Origin: JANMES01 sp038229715
GTDB lineage: Bacteria > Planctomycetota > Phycisphaerae > Tepidisphaerales > Tepidisphaeraceae
Length of the DNA: 64,000 nucleotides
Assembly: GCA_038229715.1 (NCBI GenBank)
Contig: JBBROD010000011.1
Coordinates: forward strand, 8,555-72,554
Reading direction: 5' to 3'
The translations under genes were made by a program, and so were the position numbers. Of the stretch, positions 8,617 to 16,364 are shown in pieces. Position 1 is the stretch's first letter, and each line of letters begins with the position of its first letter. The notes beneath the pieces are model-generated. The model was given only the letters and a program-made list of their open reading frames with translations, had not been told where the DNA came from and did no database searches.

Positions 8617-10227
8617 TCAATGTCGTCGACGCCGCCGACGGAGTAGTAAGCATCCTGCGGCGCCGACGATGGAGAGTGTTCCCGGCTCGGGCACGTTGGT
8701 CGGCGTCAGAGCAACTTCCGACCGCCAAGCAAGCCCGTAATCCCAGTTAAACGGAGTGCCAACGGCCGTCACCGTCAGGCGGTAGTGATGGCCGGCAACC
8801 AAATCGGTCCAGACAGTTTCGGTGTTGTCGACTAACGATGTAGATCGCTGCACCAATAGTCCGCCTGTCGTCATGTCGGTCAACACCAGGTCGAGATTAT
8901 GGAGGGTGGCGGTACTGTCGAAGTTCCCGCCGAGGGTGTTCGAGCCGGCGACCTTTACATTCCACACCAGGCTTGCCATGAACTTGCCCGAGGCATTAGC
9001 GGTGAAGTCGTATTGCGCTGTGGCGTTTGTCCCATTCGCGCCCCCGAACGCCTGATCGTAATCGAAGCCGTATTGTCCTATCGCGCCAGTCCCGCCGTCC
9101 TGCATGCTGTTGGCTTCGCCGGCGTCGATAATCTTGTAGCTGTTCTCGGCGTTGACCATTCCTGCGCCCCAGCGATAGTCCAGCCCGTTGATCGACTGAT
9201 TCGCGGCAACGGCCCGGTAATCGGTAATTCCGTTGACCGTCGTACCGCCGTTGGTGTAAGTCGCGACATTCCGCAGCGCCCCGGCCATGAGGGCGGCTTT
9301 GACGACCTCGGACGTATCCCCGCTGTGGACCGTGTAGCCTGGTTTGGTGAACGTCGTGAACGAGCTTGTGTACGGGGCGGTCACGGCGATGGTATCCAGC
9401 GTCGCATAGGTGACGTTCGAATGGGCCGTCTTCCCTCGTGACACGAGCAGACCGACCACGCCCGCCACTTGCCCGATCGCGTCGCTCGGCGACCCGCTAT
9501 ACGGCCCGGTAACCGTCGGGCTCACCCGATCGGCGGTGTAGGGAGTCGCCTCGCCGCCGCTGGTCAAAATCGCGTCGGTCTTGACCAGATTACCCTCGGA
9601 GTTGACTGCTCCGTCGGTCGAGACGACCACCACACTGTTAAAAGTGTCACCATTGGACCCGTAAAAATTGTTGCCGACGACCTGCAGGAAGTCATCGCGC
9701 TGCTGGATATAATCCATGCGCGCGACGTAGTTCAGGCTGTAATCCGACGGTGCGTATGCGTGCGACGCGACCCGCGAGTTGTTCTGCGACCCATACGGGA
9801 CGGCCAACCCCGGGTTCAGCAGGAACGATCCGGTAAACTGACTAAAGTTGTAAACCTGTACACTGCTTCCGCCGGTTTTGAGCCCGATTTTGGGAGCGAC
9901 CGATCGTTGCGAAAAGCCGACGTCATTGCCGAAGAACCTCGCGCCGACGATGGTGGCGTGGCCGTCGCCCGTGACGGTGGCAGTGTTGGTCACCGTCAAA
10001 GTCTTCTCTGCGAATCGGCCGTCGGTCAAAGTCGGATAGAAAGAGCTTTCCACCAGCGAGACGCTGACGTTTGAACCGTCCGACAGGTTGACCCCGTACG
10101 TGTTAAACAGGTTCGTGTAGCCGAGATATTGCATCATCGCGGTGTTCTCGTTGGCCGCGCGGACGACCGACCCGGTAACCATCGTACCGGCGACGGCGGC
10201 GACCACTCCCATGCCTCGCTTCTTCAT
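8617..10227 (-). CDS. PEP-CTERM anchored protein with a degenerate subtilase-like region
   Basis: 536 aa. The start at 10227 has AAGGAG at proper spacing; an upstream in-frame ATG at 10296 lies before the promoter and is less likely. A signal peptide (MKKRGMGVVAAVAGTMVTGS) is followed by an S8-peptidase-like layout: VVVVSTDG, then SPSDAIGQVAGVVGLL where active subtilases have GTSxAxPxVAG. The catalytic serine context is altered, so activity is doubtful. The C-terminus is VPEPGTLSIVGAAG, a short hydrophobic helix and six arginines, the PEP-CTERM sorting signal processed by an exosortase. It is probably displayed on the cell surface or exopolysaccharide. Confidence 0.75.
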   Translation of the reverse strand: MKKRGMGVVAAVAGTMVTGSVVRAANENTAMMQYLGYTNLFNTYGVNLSDGSNVSVSLVESSFYPTLTDGRFAEKTLTVTNTATVTGDGHATIVGARFFGNDVGFSQRSVAPKIGLKTGGSSVQVYNFSQFTGSFLLNPGLAVPYGSQNNSRVASHAYAPSDYSLNYVARMDYIQQRDDFLQVVGNNFYGSNGDTFNSVVVVSTDGAVNSEGNLVKTDAILTSGGEATPYTADRVSPTVTGPYSGSPSDAIGQVAGVVGLLVSRGKTAHSNVTYATLDTIAVTAPYTSSFTTFTKPGYTVHSGDTSEVVKAALMAGALRNVATYTNGGTTVNGITDYRAVAANQSINGLDYRWGAGMVNAENSYKIIDAGEANSMQDGGTGAIGQYGFDYDQAFGGANGTNATAQYDFTANASGKFMASLVWNVKVAGSNTLGGNFDSTATLHNLDLVLTDMTTGGLLVQRSTSLVDNTETVWTDLVAGHHYRLTVTAVGTPFNWDYGLAWRSEVALTPTNVPEPGTLSIVGAAGCLLLRRRRRRH

Positions 10228-10261
10228 CCACCAACTCCTTTGCGTGGGGACATCGCTAGCA

Positions 10262-10290
10262 ATATTCACGGGGTCTTGGAAATTGGTCAA
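10262..10290 (-). promoter_or_regulatory. Sigma70-like promoter of the PEP-CTERM gene
   Basis: On the minus strand TTGACC (10290-10285), a 17-bp spacer and GAATAT (10267-10262) lie about 35 nt before the start codon at 10227. The -35 box overlaps the end of the IS3 remnant reading frame, so the promoter may have been left or created by that insertion. Confidence 0.5.
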
Positions 10291-10460
10291 CCACAAATGT
10301 CACTATGTGATGATATTATCGACATCAATGATGAATGCGAAAACCCTCCTAGTCTGTTGGCAACTGAGTCTTCAAATTTTCCAGCAGTACGGTTCTGCTG
10401 TTCATTGACCAACTTGACCGCCGAGAGCTTGAACTCCCGCGTAAACTTCCGACGTGACAT
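10287..10460 (-). pseudogene. IS3-family transposase orfA, N-terminal remnant
   Basis: An ATG at 10460 with AGGAG upstream opens a 57-codon frame starting MSRRKFTREFKLSAVKLVNE, the typical first helix of IS3-family OrfA (homeodomain-like HTH). Homology stops after about 22 residues; the remainder (QNRTAGKFEDSVANRLGG on) is unrelated and ends at a stop. Intact OrfA is ~90-100 aa and is followed by an orfB integrase, absent here. Just upstream the palindrome AACAGC-ATAATA-GCTGTT (10475-10492) may be part of the old IS end. The region 10228-10610 holds nothing else that I recognise. Confidence 0.65.
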
Positions 10461-10610
10461 GTTCGCTCCTTTGAACAGCTATTATGCTGTTCGTTCGGAG
10501 CACCCACCATTCGTCGGGAAGATCGCTGACGGCTTTCACCGATTAACGGCGGCAAAGCTGGCAGGATTGACCAGTATCGGAGCGCGGCTCGCGCAAACGT
10601 TTCCTGTGCA

Positions 10611-11018
10611 TTAGTTCAGAAATGCTTTGATTTTAGCAACGAGTTTCTGGCGATCGTTCGCTTCGCACTCCCAGATGGTAAGCACCAGCCAGCCAGCGAT
10701 CGCGAGTTTCATGAGAGTCTCCGCATCCCGCTTAACGTTGCCCGTCAGCTTGGCCATCCAAAATTCGGTACGAGTTCGCGGAATGGGTAGGCCCAACTTG
10801 CACGAGTGCCGATGCCAATAGCAACCATGAACGAAGATGACCTTCTTCTTGATTGCGAATACGAGATCAGGACGACCGGGCAGCTTGTGGCCGTGTAGGC
10901 GATAGCGGTATCCAAGTGAGTGTACAAGGCGTCGAACGATCATCTCAGGCTTCGTGTCTTTGCCTTTGACGGCCGACATGTTGCGGCGGCGTTGTTCCGA
11001 CGTCAGTACGTCACTCAT
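10611..11018 (-). CDS. vsr: Very short patch repair endonuclease Vsr
   Basis: 135 aa, a normal Vsr length. The N-terminus TSEQRRRNMSAVKGKDTKPE is the family signature. PGRPDLVFAIKKKVIFVHG holds the catalytic Asp and Mg site, and HGCYWHRHSCKLG the structural zinc ligands. Vsr nicks next to T:G mismatches produced when 5-methylcytosine in CCWGG deaminates, starting short-patch repair. It overlaps the upstream EcoRII-like gene by 4 bp and completes the dcm-REase-vsr cassette, matching the expected C5-methylase specificity. Confidence 0.95.
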   Translation of the reverse strand: MSDVLTSEQRRRNMSAVKGKDTKPEMIVRRLVHSLGYRYRLHGHKLPGRPDLVFAIKKKVIFVHGCYWHRHSCKLGLPIPRTRTEFWMAKLTGNVKRDAETLMKLAIAGWLVLTIWECEANDRQKLVAKIKAFLN

Positions 11019-12112
11019 ACTGTGCTCTTAGCACTCTTGATCGTGCCTATGAACTGTTCGACCGTTACGATGTTGGCCCCTGATTCTTTCGGGTAATCGG
11101 CGTGAAGTGATTCTGGTACAACCAACGTCACGTTCGCCAGCATCATTTCCTTTAACTGATTGGCAGAAATTCCCCGCTGCATGGTCAGAATGTGCTTCTG
11201 TCGAATGCGTTTACCTTCGTTCAGTACCTGCCGCCAGCGATCCTTACAGGTGGTTTTGACGCCAACGATGCAGAGACGGTCAGCCGGGAATTCTGGATCG
11301 TTGTACTCGGCCTTTCCGGGGATCAAAATGTCAGGCTCGACCTTTCCGTCAATCTTTGGCCGCGCATCAAACTTAACTCCGGCCGAGTTCAGAACGTAAG
11401 CCACGTGATTTTCCAGCGATCTGCCAGCACGAGACATTCGTCGATTGAGGAAACTCTTCGCCGTGTCCAGAAAATCATCAACATTTTTGAACAGCTTTTG
11501 GATGTGCTTCTGGCAGACCTGTCGCTCCACCATCTGGAACAGTCGGTACTCGCCCTTCACCAGCCGGACAAGGCGGTCATTGGCAGGTAACACACCGAAG
11601 TTCTTGATGCACTCCTCCAGTGCATCTCGTGCCTGTTTGGCAAACGATGCTGTGTCGGGAAATACTTCCAGCGGAGCAAGGAACGCCCTGAAGTTCCGTT
11701 CAACGCATTCCTCAGCCGTCTCGGAGACGGGTGGTCTCCCCGCTTGATACGCAGCCCAGCCGTCCACAGCCTCGACACCGAGGGATAATTGAATCTCGTC
11801 CATGTCCTCGTCTTGATCGAGGACATAACACCGAAAGAACTTGTGATTTTCTGGCACAAGCACCAACATGTCGCCCAAATTATCGAACGTGCGAAACGGA
11901 AAGTCCTTGCCGAACCGAGTCAGGCGATATTCCCGGCGACTTTTGCCGCCGCTATACCAGTGAATACATGAATCCGTGACACGCCCGTCCTGCCACAGAA
12001 CTTTCACTTCGCGTTCATCGTTTGCTCCGCGATTGGGCGGCATGTCCGTGTACATCTCCCACACCTGATAGGGCAGGTAATATCCGTACTGGTGAGCGCC
12101 AGTAAGGTCCAC
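11015..12112 (-). CDS. EcoRII-like type II restriction endonuclease (5' part out of frame)
   Basis: 365 aa from a GTG at 12112. The N-terminal part, beginning DLTGAHQYGYYLP, resembles the EcoRII effector/DNA-binding domain. The C-terminal ~150 residues match the EcoRII catalytic domain: SRAGRSLENHVAYVL, KVEPDILIPGKAEYNDPEF and GVKTTCKDRWRQVLNE, the last holding the two family lysines. EcoRII-type enzymes cut at CCWGG, consistent with the adjacent Dcm-like methylase and Vsr. The GTG is probably not the native start: the missing N-terminus is encoded just upstream in another frame (see 12113-12194). Activity is therefore uncertain although the catalytic domain looks intact. Confidence 0.85.
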   Translation of the reverse strand: MDLTGAHQYGYYLPYQVWEMYTDMPPNRGANDEREVKVLWQDGRVTDSCIHWYSGGKSRREYRLTRFGKDFPFRTFDNLGDMLVLVPENHKFFRCYVLDQDEDMDEIQLSLGVEAVDGWAAYQAGRPPVSETAEECVERNFRAFLAPLEVFPDTASFAKQARDALEECIKNFGVLPANDRLVRLVKGEYRLFQMVERQVCQKHIQKLFKNVDDFLDTAKSFLNRRMSRAGRSLENHVAYVLNSAGVKFDARPKIDGKVEPDILIPGKAEYNDPEFPADRLCIVGVKTTCKDRWRQVLNEGKRIRQKHILTMQRGISANQLKEMMLANVTLVVPESLHADYPKESGANIVTVEQFIGTIKSAKSTV

Positions 12113-12194
12113 GTCGTTCGCCGATATGAATTTGAGAATGGCGGACCCGGTTTTTCAACGCATCCGCGATTGCCAACTCACACTGCGGTGACAT
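12113..12194 (-). pseudogene. Out-of-frame 5' end of the EcoRII-like nuclease gene (frameshift at an A5 run)
   Basis: An ATG at 12194, preceded by GGGGGAG, overlaps the end of the methylase gene and encodes MSPQCELAIADALK. The frame is then lost at a run of five A (minus strand, 12155-12151). Reading four A instead of five continues as TGSAILKFISANDVDLTG, straight into the nuclease frame. The start, ribosome site and continuity strongly suggest one original gene broken by a single-base insertion, a phase-variable tract, or an assembly error. Confidence 0.75.
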
Positions 12195-13437
12195 AACTCC
12201 CCCGAGATGTCTCTGACTGCCGGTGGTTCATCATCGACACATTGCTCGTGCTTACATGCCCGTGCATCTGCCACGCCATGACTTTGGTCACTTCCTTCGC
12301 TACGTCTTCCACGATGAGCGGGCATAATGAGTTCCCGATCTGCCGATAAGCCTGCGTGTCTGAGACGACTACCTTGTACTTCTTGTCGTCATAGCCCATC
12401 AGGCGGGCGCACTCCTGGGGCGTTAACCGCCGAGGATTCTTACCGCGCTGCGGTATCAAAATTTCCGAGCCAACCTTGAAGTAGCGGGCGCTTAGGGTTC
12501 GAGTCACACCATCCAGATCAGCTAGACCGAAACCAAAGCCGTTTCCTTTCGCGGCATGACGCTTGGCGTAGTCCTGAAGATACGTCCAAAGATGATTCGA
12601 CAGCGTGTACTTGTCCGGCGGATTCGGATCGAGAATGCTCCGTAATGTGGGTCTTTTCTTCTCCGGGGCCGGTGGGAAGGCGAATGGAGGTGCTTCCCCG
12701 AAAACATCCTTGTTGAAAGCAACGATGAACACGCGCTCACGGTGTTGTGGGACATAAGCCGCCGCATCGATGACTTTGTGGAAGACCTTGTACCGAAGTT
12801 CTGACAACACTTCGTGGATCACTTTCCATGTCCGCCCCTTATCGTGTCCGAGGAGGTTTTTGACATTCTCCAAAATGACTACTGGTGGGCGTTTGGCTTC
12901 GATGATTGTGGCGATGTTAAAGAACAGAGTGCCCTGCGTGTCGCACCGGAAGCCGTGGGCCTTACCCAGCGAGTTCTTCTTGCTGACACCCGCGATGCTG
13001 AAGGGTTGGCAGGGGAACCCAGCGGCCAACACATGATGATCTGGTATTTCTTCTGCGGGTTTTGTGATGGCGCGGATGTCGTCAACTGGTTTTTCACCGA
13101 ACCAGTGGTGGTAAGTGCGTTGGCTGTTCTTGTCCCATTCGCAGGAAAAAACGCAGCGCCCACCCACCTTTTGCAATCCCATTCGAAACCCACCGATTCC
13201 AGCGAATAAATCGATGAAAGTGAATGGGAAATTGGACGGCGCTAGTTGACGGGGTTCAGGTGGAATCATCGCGTCAAGCAAGCTGGGAGTAATATCCCCA
13301 CGCGCAGCACGGTCGAGCACGGTCAGAAGAAGTTCGTTCTTCTTCATTGTGCGATTTTCAAGTTCAGTTTTAATCCATTGTACAACGCCATCCGGCACAT
13401 CTCGGATATTCAACTGCTGTTTTTTGATTTTTGGCAT
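12178..13437 (-). CDS. dcm: DNA (cytosine-5)-methyltransferase, Dcm/M.EcoRII type
   Basis: 419 aa from the ATG at 13437; an in-frame upstream start at 13494 is possible. All core C5-methylase motifs are present: I (DLFAGIGGFRMGL), IV with catalytic Cys (GFPCQPFS), VI (ILENVKNLL), VIII (QHRERVFI), IX region (RRLTPQECARLMGY) and X (QIGNSLCPLIVEDV). An N-terminal ~75-residue extension precedes motif I, as in Dcm-like enzymes. With the EcoRII-like nuclease and Vsr it should methylate the inner cytosine of CCWGG. The 3' end overlaps the probable nuclease start. A CCAGG site at 13459-13463 sits at the likely promoter. Confidence 0.93.
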   Translation of the reverse strand: MPKIKKQQLNIRDVPDGVVQWIKTELENRTMKKNELLLTVLDRAARGDITPSLLDAMIPPEPRQLAPSNFPFTFIDLFAGIGGFRMGLQKVGGRCVFSCEWDKNSQRTYHHWFGEKPVDDIRAITKPAEEIPDHHVLAAGFPCQPFSIAGVSKKNSLGKAHGFRCDTQGTLFFNIATIIEAKRPPVVILENVKNLLGHDKGRTWKVIHEVLSELRYKVFHKVIDAAAYVPQHRERVFIVAFNKDVFGEAPPFAFPPAPEKKRPTLRSILDPNPPDKYTLSNHLWTYLQDYAKRHAAKGNGFGFGLADLDGVTRTLSARYFKVGSEILIPQRGKNPRRLTPQECARLMGYDDKKYKVVVSDTQAYRQIGNSLCPLIVEDVAKEVTKVMAWQMHGHVSTSNVSMMNHRQSETSRGSYVTAV

Positions 13438-13458
13438 CCTGCCTGCTGGGTAAAGTTG

Positions 13459-13499
13459 CCAGGAGTCTAGCACTTTTACCCAGAGGATGTCCAAGTCGG
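13459..13499 (-). promoter_or_regulatory. Possible dcm promoter overlapping a CCWGG site
   Basis: Minus-strand TGC-TAGACT (13472-13464) is a plausible extended -10 box. A weak -35-like TTGGAC lies 19 bp upstream. The sequence directly after the -10 is CCTGG (13463-13459), the site expected for this methylase, at the predicted transcription start. M.EcoRII-type enzymes are known to autoregulate; here this is only a suggestion. Confidence 0.35.
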
Positions 13500-13536
13500 T
13501 AACTGTGAGTTAACCGGGCGGTAAATGGAAGTGATG

Positions 13537-13565
13537 CTCAAAGTTAAAACTCAAAGTTAAAACTC
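13537..13565. repeat. Tandem 13-bp direct repeat in the dcm/Rieske intergenic region
   Basis: CTCAAAGTTAAAA occurs twice in perfect tandem (13537-13549 and 13550-13562) and is followed by CTC. It lies in the ~335-bp AT-rich gap (13438-13772) between the divergent dcm and Rieske oxygenase genes. Apart from this repeat and the dcm promoter candidate I see nothing in the gap. Confidence 0.7.
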
Positions 13566-13772
13566 CCATTTAGAACGGCCCATTCGATAGAAAAATTGAT
13601 CCGCCAACTGGGAGTTCCGCAAAATTTTCAGTCAACAAGCAACCGCTTAAAGTTGACTCCCTTTACCAAATGCTCAGGTCAGATGGGAAATACCCCACAA
13701 GCTTTTATGCAATTCTGCGGAAGCTATGATACCGTTCGCTCGCTTCCCTGGGGTCCATCTAGCCGGGTTCGT

Positions 13773-14768
13773 ATGATGGCCATAAACGCCTCGCCACCGT
13801 GTTCGTCCATGACCTGTCCGCGGTCATGGTACTACGCGTGTTCTGAAAGTGACTTGGCCCGTGGACCTGTGCAGGTTCGGCTGGGCCGTGATGAATATGC
13901 CGTTTTCAGATCCGGGTCCGGACGAGTCTCCGCCTTGGGCGGCAGGTGTGTCCACCTCGGCGCGAATTTATCCCGCGGCTGCGTGATCGGCGAGAACCTG
14001 CAATGCCCGTTTCACGAGTGGCAATTCGCCGGCGACGGCCGATGCGTCCACATCCCGGCGAGCGAGACGATCCCGGACTTTGCCAGGCAGACGTCATTTC
14101 CGGTCGCGGTTCGCGGCGGACACGTATTCCTCTTCAATCGCCCGCAAGCACCGTTCGAGGCGCCGTTCTTCGCGGGAAAAGATCCCGGCGATCTCTTTCC
14201 TGCCCGTGCCTTCACGCTCGACGTTGGATTGCGCTGGGACATGGTGGCCGCCAACGGGTTCGACCTTCAGCACTTTCGGGCCGCACACGACCGAACACTG
14301 CTCGGCGAACCAACCGTCGAACAGATGTCGCCATTCGCACGCACGTTGAGGGCAACGTTTTCCGTGAGCGGGCATGGAATACGCGACCGCTTGACGCGAC
14401 GGGTTTCCGGCCCGCAGGTCGCGATGTCCATTACCGTCTGGTGCGGGACCATGAGCTTGGTGACGGCGGAATTTCAGCGGACCACCAGCTACGGAATGGT
14501 CTGCATCACGCCGATCGATTCCGCGCGAAGCCGGCTGACGACCATCGTCTGGGTGCCTCGCAGCCGCAGCGCCCTTGGGCGTGCCTTGTTTGATCCACTT
14601 GATGCAGCCGTACGCCGGAGTTTCATCATGGCGTTCATGAAGTCGGACCAGCACCGGGCTGAGGGAATCCGGTATACTCCCGGCACGCTGATCGCCGCGG
14701 ACGCCGTGCTCGTGGATTACTTTCAGTGGCTTGAGTCGATCACCGGCGGCGAGTCTTCGCTGCCTTAG
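13773..14768 (+). CDS. Rieske-type non-heme iron oxygenase
   Basis: 331 aa from 13773 (ATGATG); starts at 13596 and near 13812 are also possible, and no strong ribosome site decides. Rieske 2Fe-2S ligands are C59-x-H61 and C78-x2-H81 (CVHLGANLSRG, CPFHEW). The mononuclear iron motif is D164-x2-H167-x4-H172 (NGFDLQHFRAAH). Length and layout fit single-component-type oxygenases such as vanillate demethylase or KshA-like enzymes, which hydroxylate or dealkylate ring or lipid substrates using electrons from a reductase, none of which is encoded nearby. It opens the 13.8-25 kb cluster and lies 13 bp before the NTF2-like gene. Substrate unknown. Confidence 0.85.
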   Translation: MMAINASPPCSSMTCPRSWYYACSESDLARGPVQVRLGRDEYAVFRSGSGRVSALGGRCVHLGANLSRGCVIGENLQCPFHEWQFAGDGRCVHIPASETIPDFARQTSFPVAVRGGHVFLFNRPQAPFEAPFFAGKDPGDLFPARAFTLDVGLRWDMVAANGFDLQHFRAAHDRTLLGEPTVEQMSPFARTLRATFSVSGHGIRDRLTRRVSGPQVAMSITVWCGTMSLVTAEFQRTTSYGMVCITPIDSARSRLTTIVWVPRSRSALGRALFDPLDAAVRRSFIMAFMKSDQHRAEGIRYTPGTLIAADAVLVDYFQWLESITGGESSLP

Positions 14769-14781
14769 GGAGGAACGCATC

Positions 14782-15375
14782 ATGCTTAAATGCGCCTTGA
14801 TTGCATTGCTGTTGACCACCGCGACGGCCGTAGCTCAAACAACCAAGCCGGTAACCGACAGCGACCCGACGGCGGCCATTACCTCGTTGCGCAATGAACT
14901 CATCGATAGCTTCAATAAAGGGGACCTGCCGCGTCTGCTTTCTCACCTCGATCCCGATGTCGTCATCGTCTGGCAAAATGGAGAAGTATGCCGCGGGCCG
15001 GAGCAGGTGAAGGCTTACTACAACAAGATGATGACCGGCCCCGACCGAATCGTCTCCGGCGTAAGTTCCGATCCGAAGGTGACCGACCGGCACGTCTACG
15101 GCGACTGGGCAGTGTCGTGGGGTGAGATGAATGATCATTTCAAGCTCACCGACGGCAGAGACTTGGACATGAACAGCAAGTTCACCGCCACCATTGCCCG
15201 GCGAGGTGATGCCTGGACCGTCACCAGTTTTCACCTGTCCGTGAACGCGTTCGACAATTCGATTCTGCGTCTCGTGGCCACCAAGGCGACCTTGTGGGCG
15301 GGCGGAATCGCCGGCGTATTGGCTCTGCTCATCGGTATCCTGATCGGCCGCGCAATGCGACGGAAATCGGCATGA
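14782..15375 (+). CDS. Exported NTF2/SnoaL-like (DUF4440-type) protein with C-terminal membrane helix
   Basis: 197 aa. The start at 14782 has GGGAGGAA directly upstream. A signal peptide (LIALLLTTATAVAQ) is followed by an NTF2-like domain (~28-150: ITSLRNELIDSFNKGDLPRL, HLDPDVVIVWQNGEVCRG, YGDWAVSWGEMNDHF). A C-terminal transmembrane segment (LWAGGIAGVLALLIGILIG) and a basic tail end the protein. SnoaL-like domains bind or isomerise small hydrophobic molecules. The gene sits between the Rieske oxygenase and a hydrolase with which it has an ATGA overlap, so it probably serves the same pathway at the membrane. No catalytic residues can be assigned. Confidence 0.7.
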   Translation: MLKCALIALLLTTATAVAQTTKPVTDSDPTAAITSLRNELIDSFNKGDLPRLLSHLDPDVVIVWQNGEVCRGPEQVKAYYNKMMTGPDRIVSGVSSDPKVTDRHVYGDWAVSWGEMNDHFKLTDGRDLDMNSKFTATIARRGDAWTVTSFHLSVNAFDNSILRLVATKATLWAGGIAGVLALLIGILIGRAMRRKSA

Positions 15376-16364
15376 AGCGCTCGATCGCCGACGGATCACC
15401 GACCGATGCCGATCTCTTTCAACGCGTTGAATCCGAAGCGACTAAGACGGATTGGCGAACGCTCGACGCCGCGCGACTGGCGGTCATTTCGAGCGAAAAA
15501 GGAATCGATTTCGCCACGGCGCTGTTCTACGCCGCACTTCATCACTCCTACGAGTTTGGTGAAACGATCAGGCGAATCGATGTAGGAATCGAACCCGATG
15601 TGAGCGAAGTTCCGGCCTTGGTGCTGATGCCCGGAGCATTTCACCGGCACCACAACAATACGGGAGCCGACGGAGCGCGCCTGCTTGCCGCCGCAAAGGA
15701 ACTGGGCTGGGCCACAGAAACGATTTCTGTCGGCAGCCTCGCGTCGGTCCACGCCAACGCGGCAATGCTGATTGACTGCCTCCGCCGACACCCGGCGAGC
15801 AAGATTGTCGTCGCCTCGCTGAGCAAAGGATCGGCCGATGTTGCAACGGCGATGCGGCATCCGATGGCGACCGAAGCGTTCAGGAGCGTGTGTGGGTGGA
15901 TCAGTTTGAGCGGGATGATCCACGGGACGCCGTTAATCAACTGGATTCGCAGGCGACCGCTACGCGCCATGGGCGTTCACCTTTTGCTATGGGCGAAGCA
16001 TCTTCGGTTCGCCCAACTCGATGAGTTGCAGCGATCGCCAGGCGGGCTGCTCGATCGGCCTGTTTCACTGCCAGCGCATCTTCGCGCCATACATGTGATC
16101 GGATGTCCGCTGCGCCAGCACCTTCGCCACCCCTGGGCCACACGCGGATACGAACGAATCGCCCCACTCGGCCCGAACGACGGCGGCGGGATTTTGCTGG
16201 GCGATGCGACGCGATTTCCCGGCCTCACCTATCCGGTCTGGGGAGCCGACCACTATCTCAATCCGAAATGGGACTTCGCCGCCACGCTTCGGAATCTACT
16301 GCTCCACGCCGCGGCATCGCATCCTGCTGCCAGTGCGATGCCTGCGACCAAATCGACGACATAG
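15372..16364 (+). CDS. Alpha/beta-hydrolase-like protein
   Basis: 330 aa; start at 15372 overlaps the preceding stop (ATGA). The chain has an alpha/beta-hydrolase layout: VLMPGAFHRHHNNTG (oxyanion-side HG-like loop), VVASLSKGSADV (nucleophile elbow SLSKG in place of GxSxG) and a late GADHYLNPKWDF with candidate acid and His. No signal peptide is visible. It probably hydrolyses or transfers an ester or acyl group in the cluster pathway. The last 112 bp overlap the convergent PAP2 gene, an unusually long convergent overlap. The exact family was not recognised. Confidence 0.55.
   Translation: MKRSIADGSPTDADLFQRVESEATKTDWRTLDAARLAVISSEKGIDFATALFYAALHHSYEFGETIRRIDVGIEPDVSEVPALVLMPGAFHRHHNNTGADGARLLAAAKELGWATETISVGSLASVHANAAMLIDCLRRHPASKIVVASLSKGSADVATAMRHPMATEAFRSVCGWISLSGMIHGTPLINWIRRRPLRAMGVHLLLWAKHLRFAQLDELQRSPGGLLDRPVSLPAHLRAIHVIGCPLRQHLRHPWATRGYERIAPLGPNDGGGILLGDATRFPGLTYPVWGADHYLNPKWDFAATLRNLLLHAAASHPAASAMPATKSTT

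Noticed and set aside
10129..10614. Plus-strand open frame of 161 codons upstream of vsr
   Set aside because: It overlaps the PEP-CTERM gene start and the IS3 remnant, and its product has no recognisable features.
13596..13772. 59-residue N-terminal extension of the Rieske oxygenase
   Set aside because: The extension reads unlike the family, lacks a ribosome site and lies in AT-rich intergenic-type sequence; the start at 13773 fits family length better.
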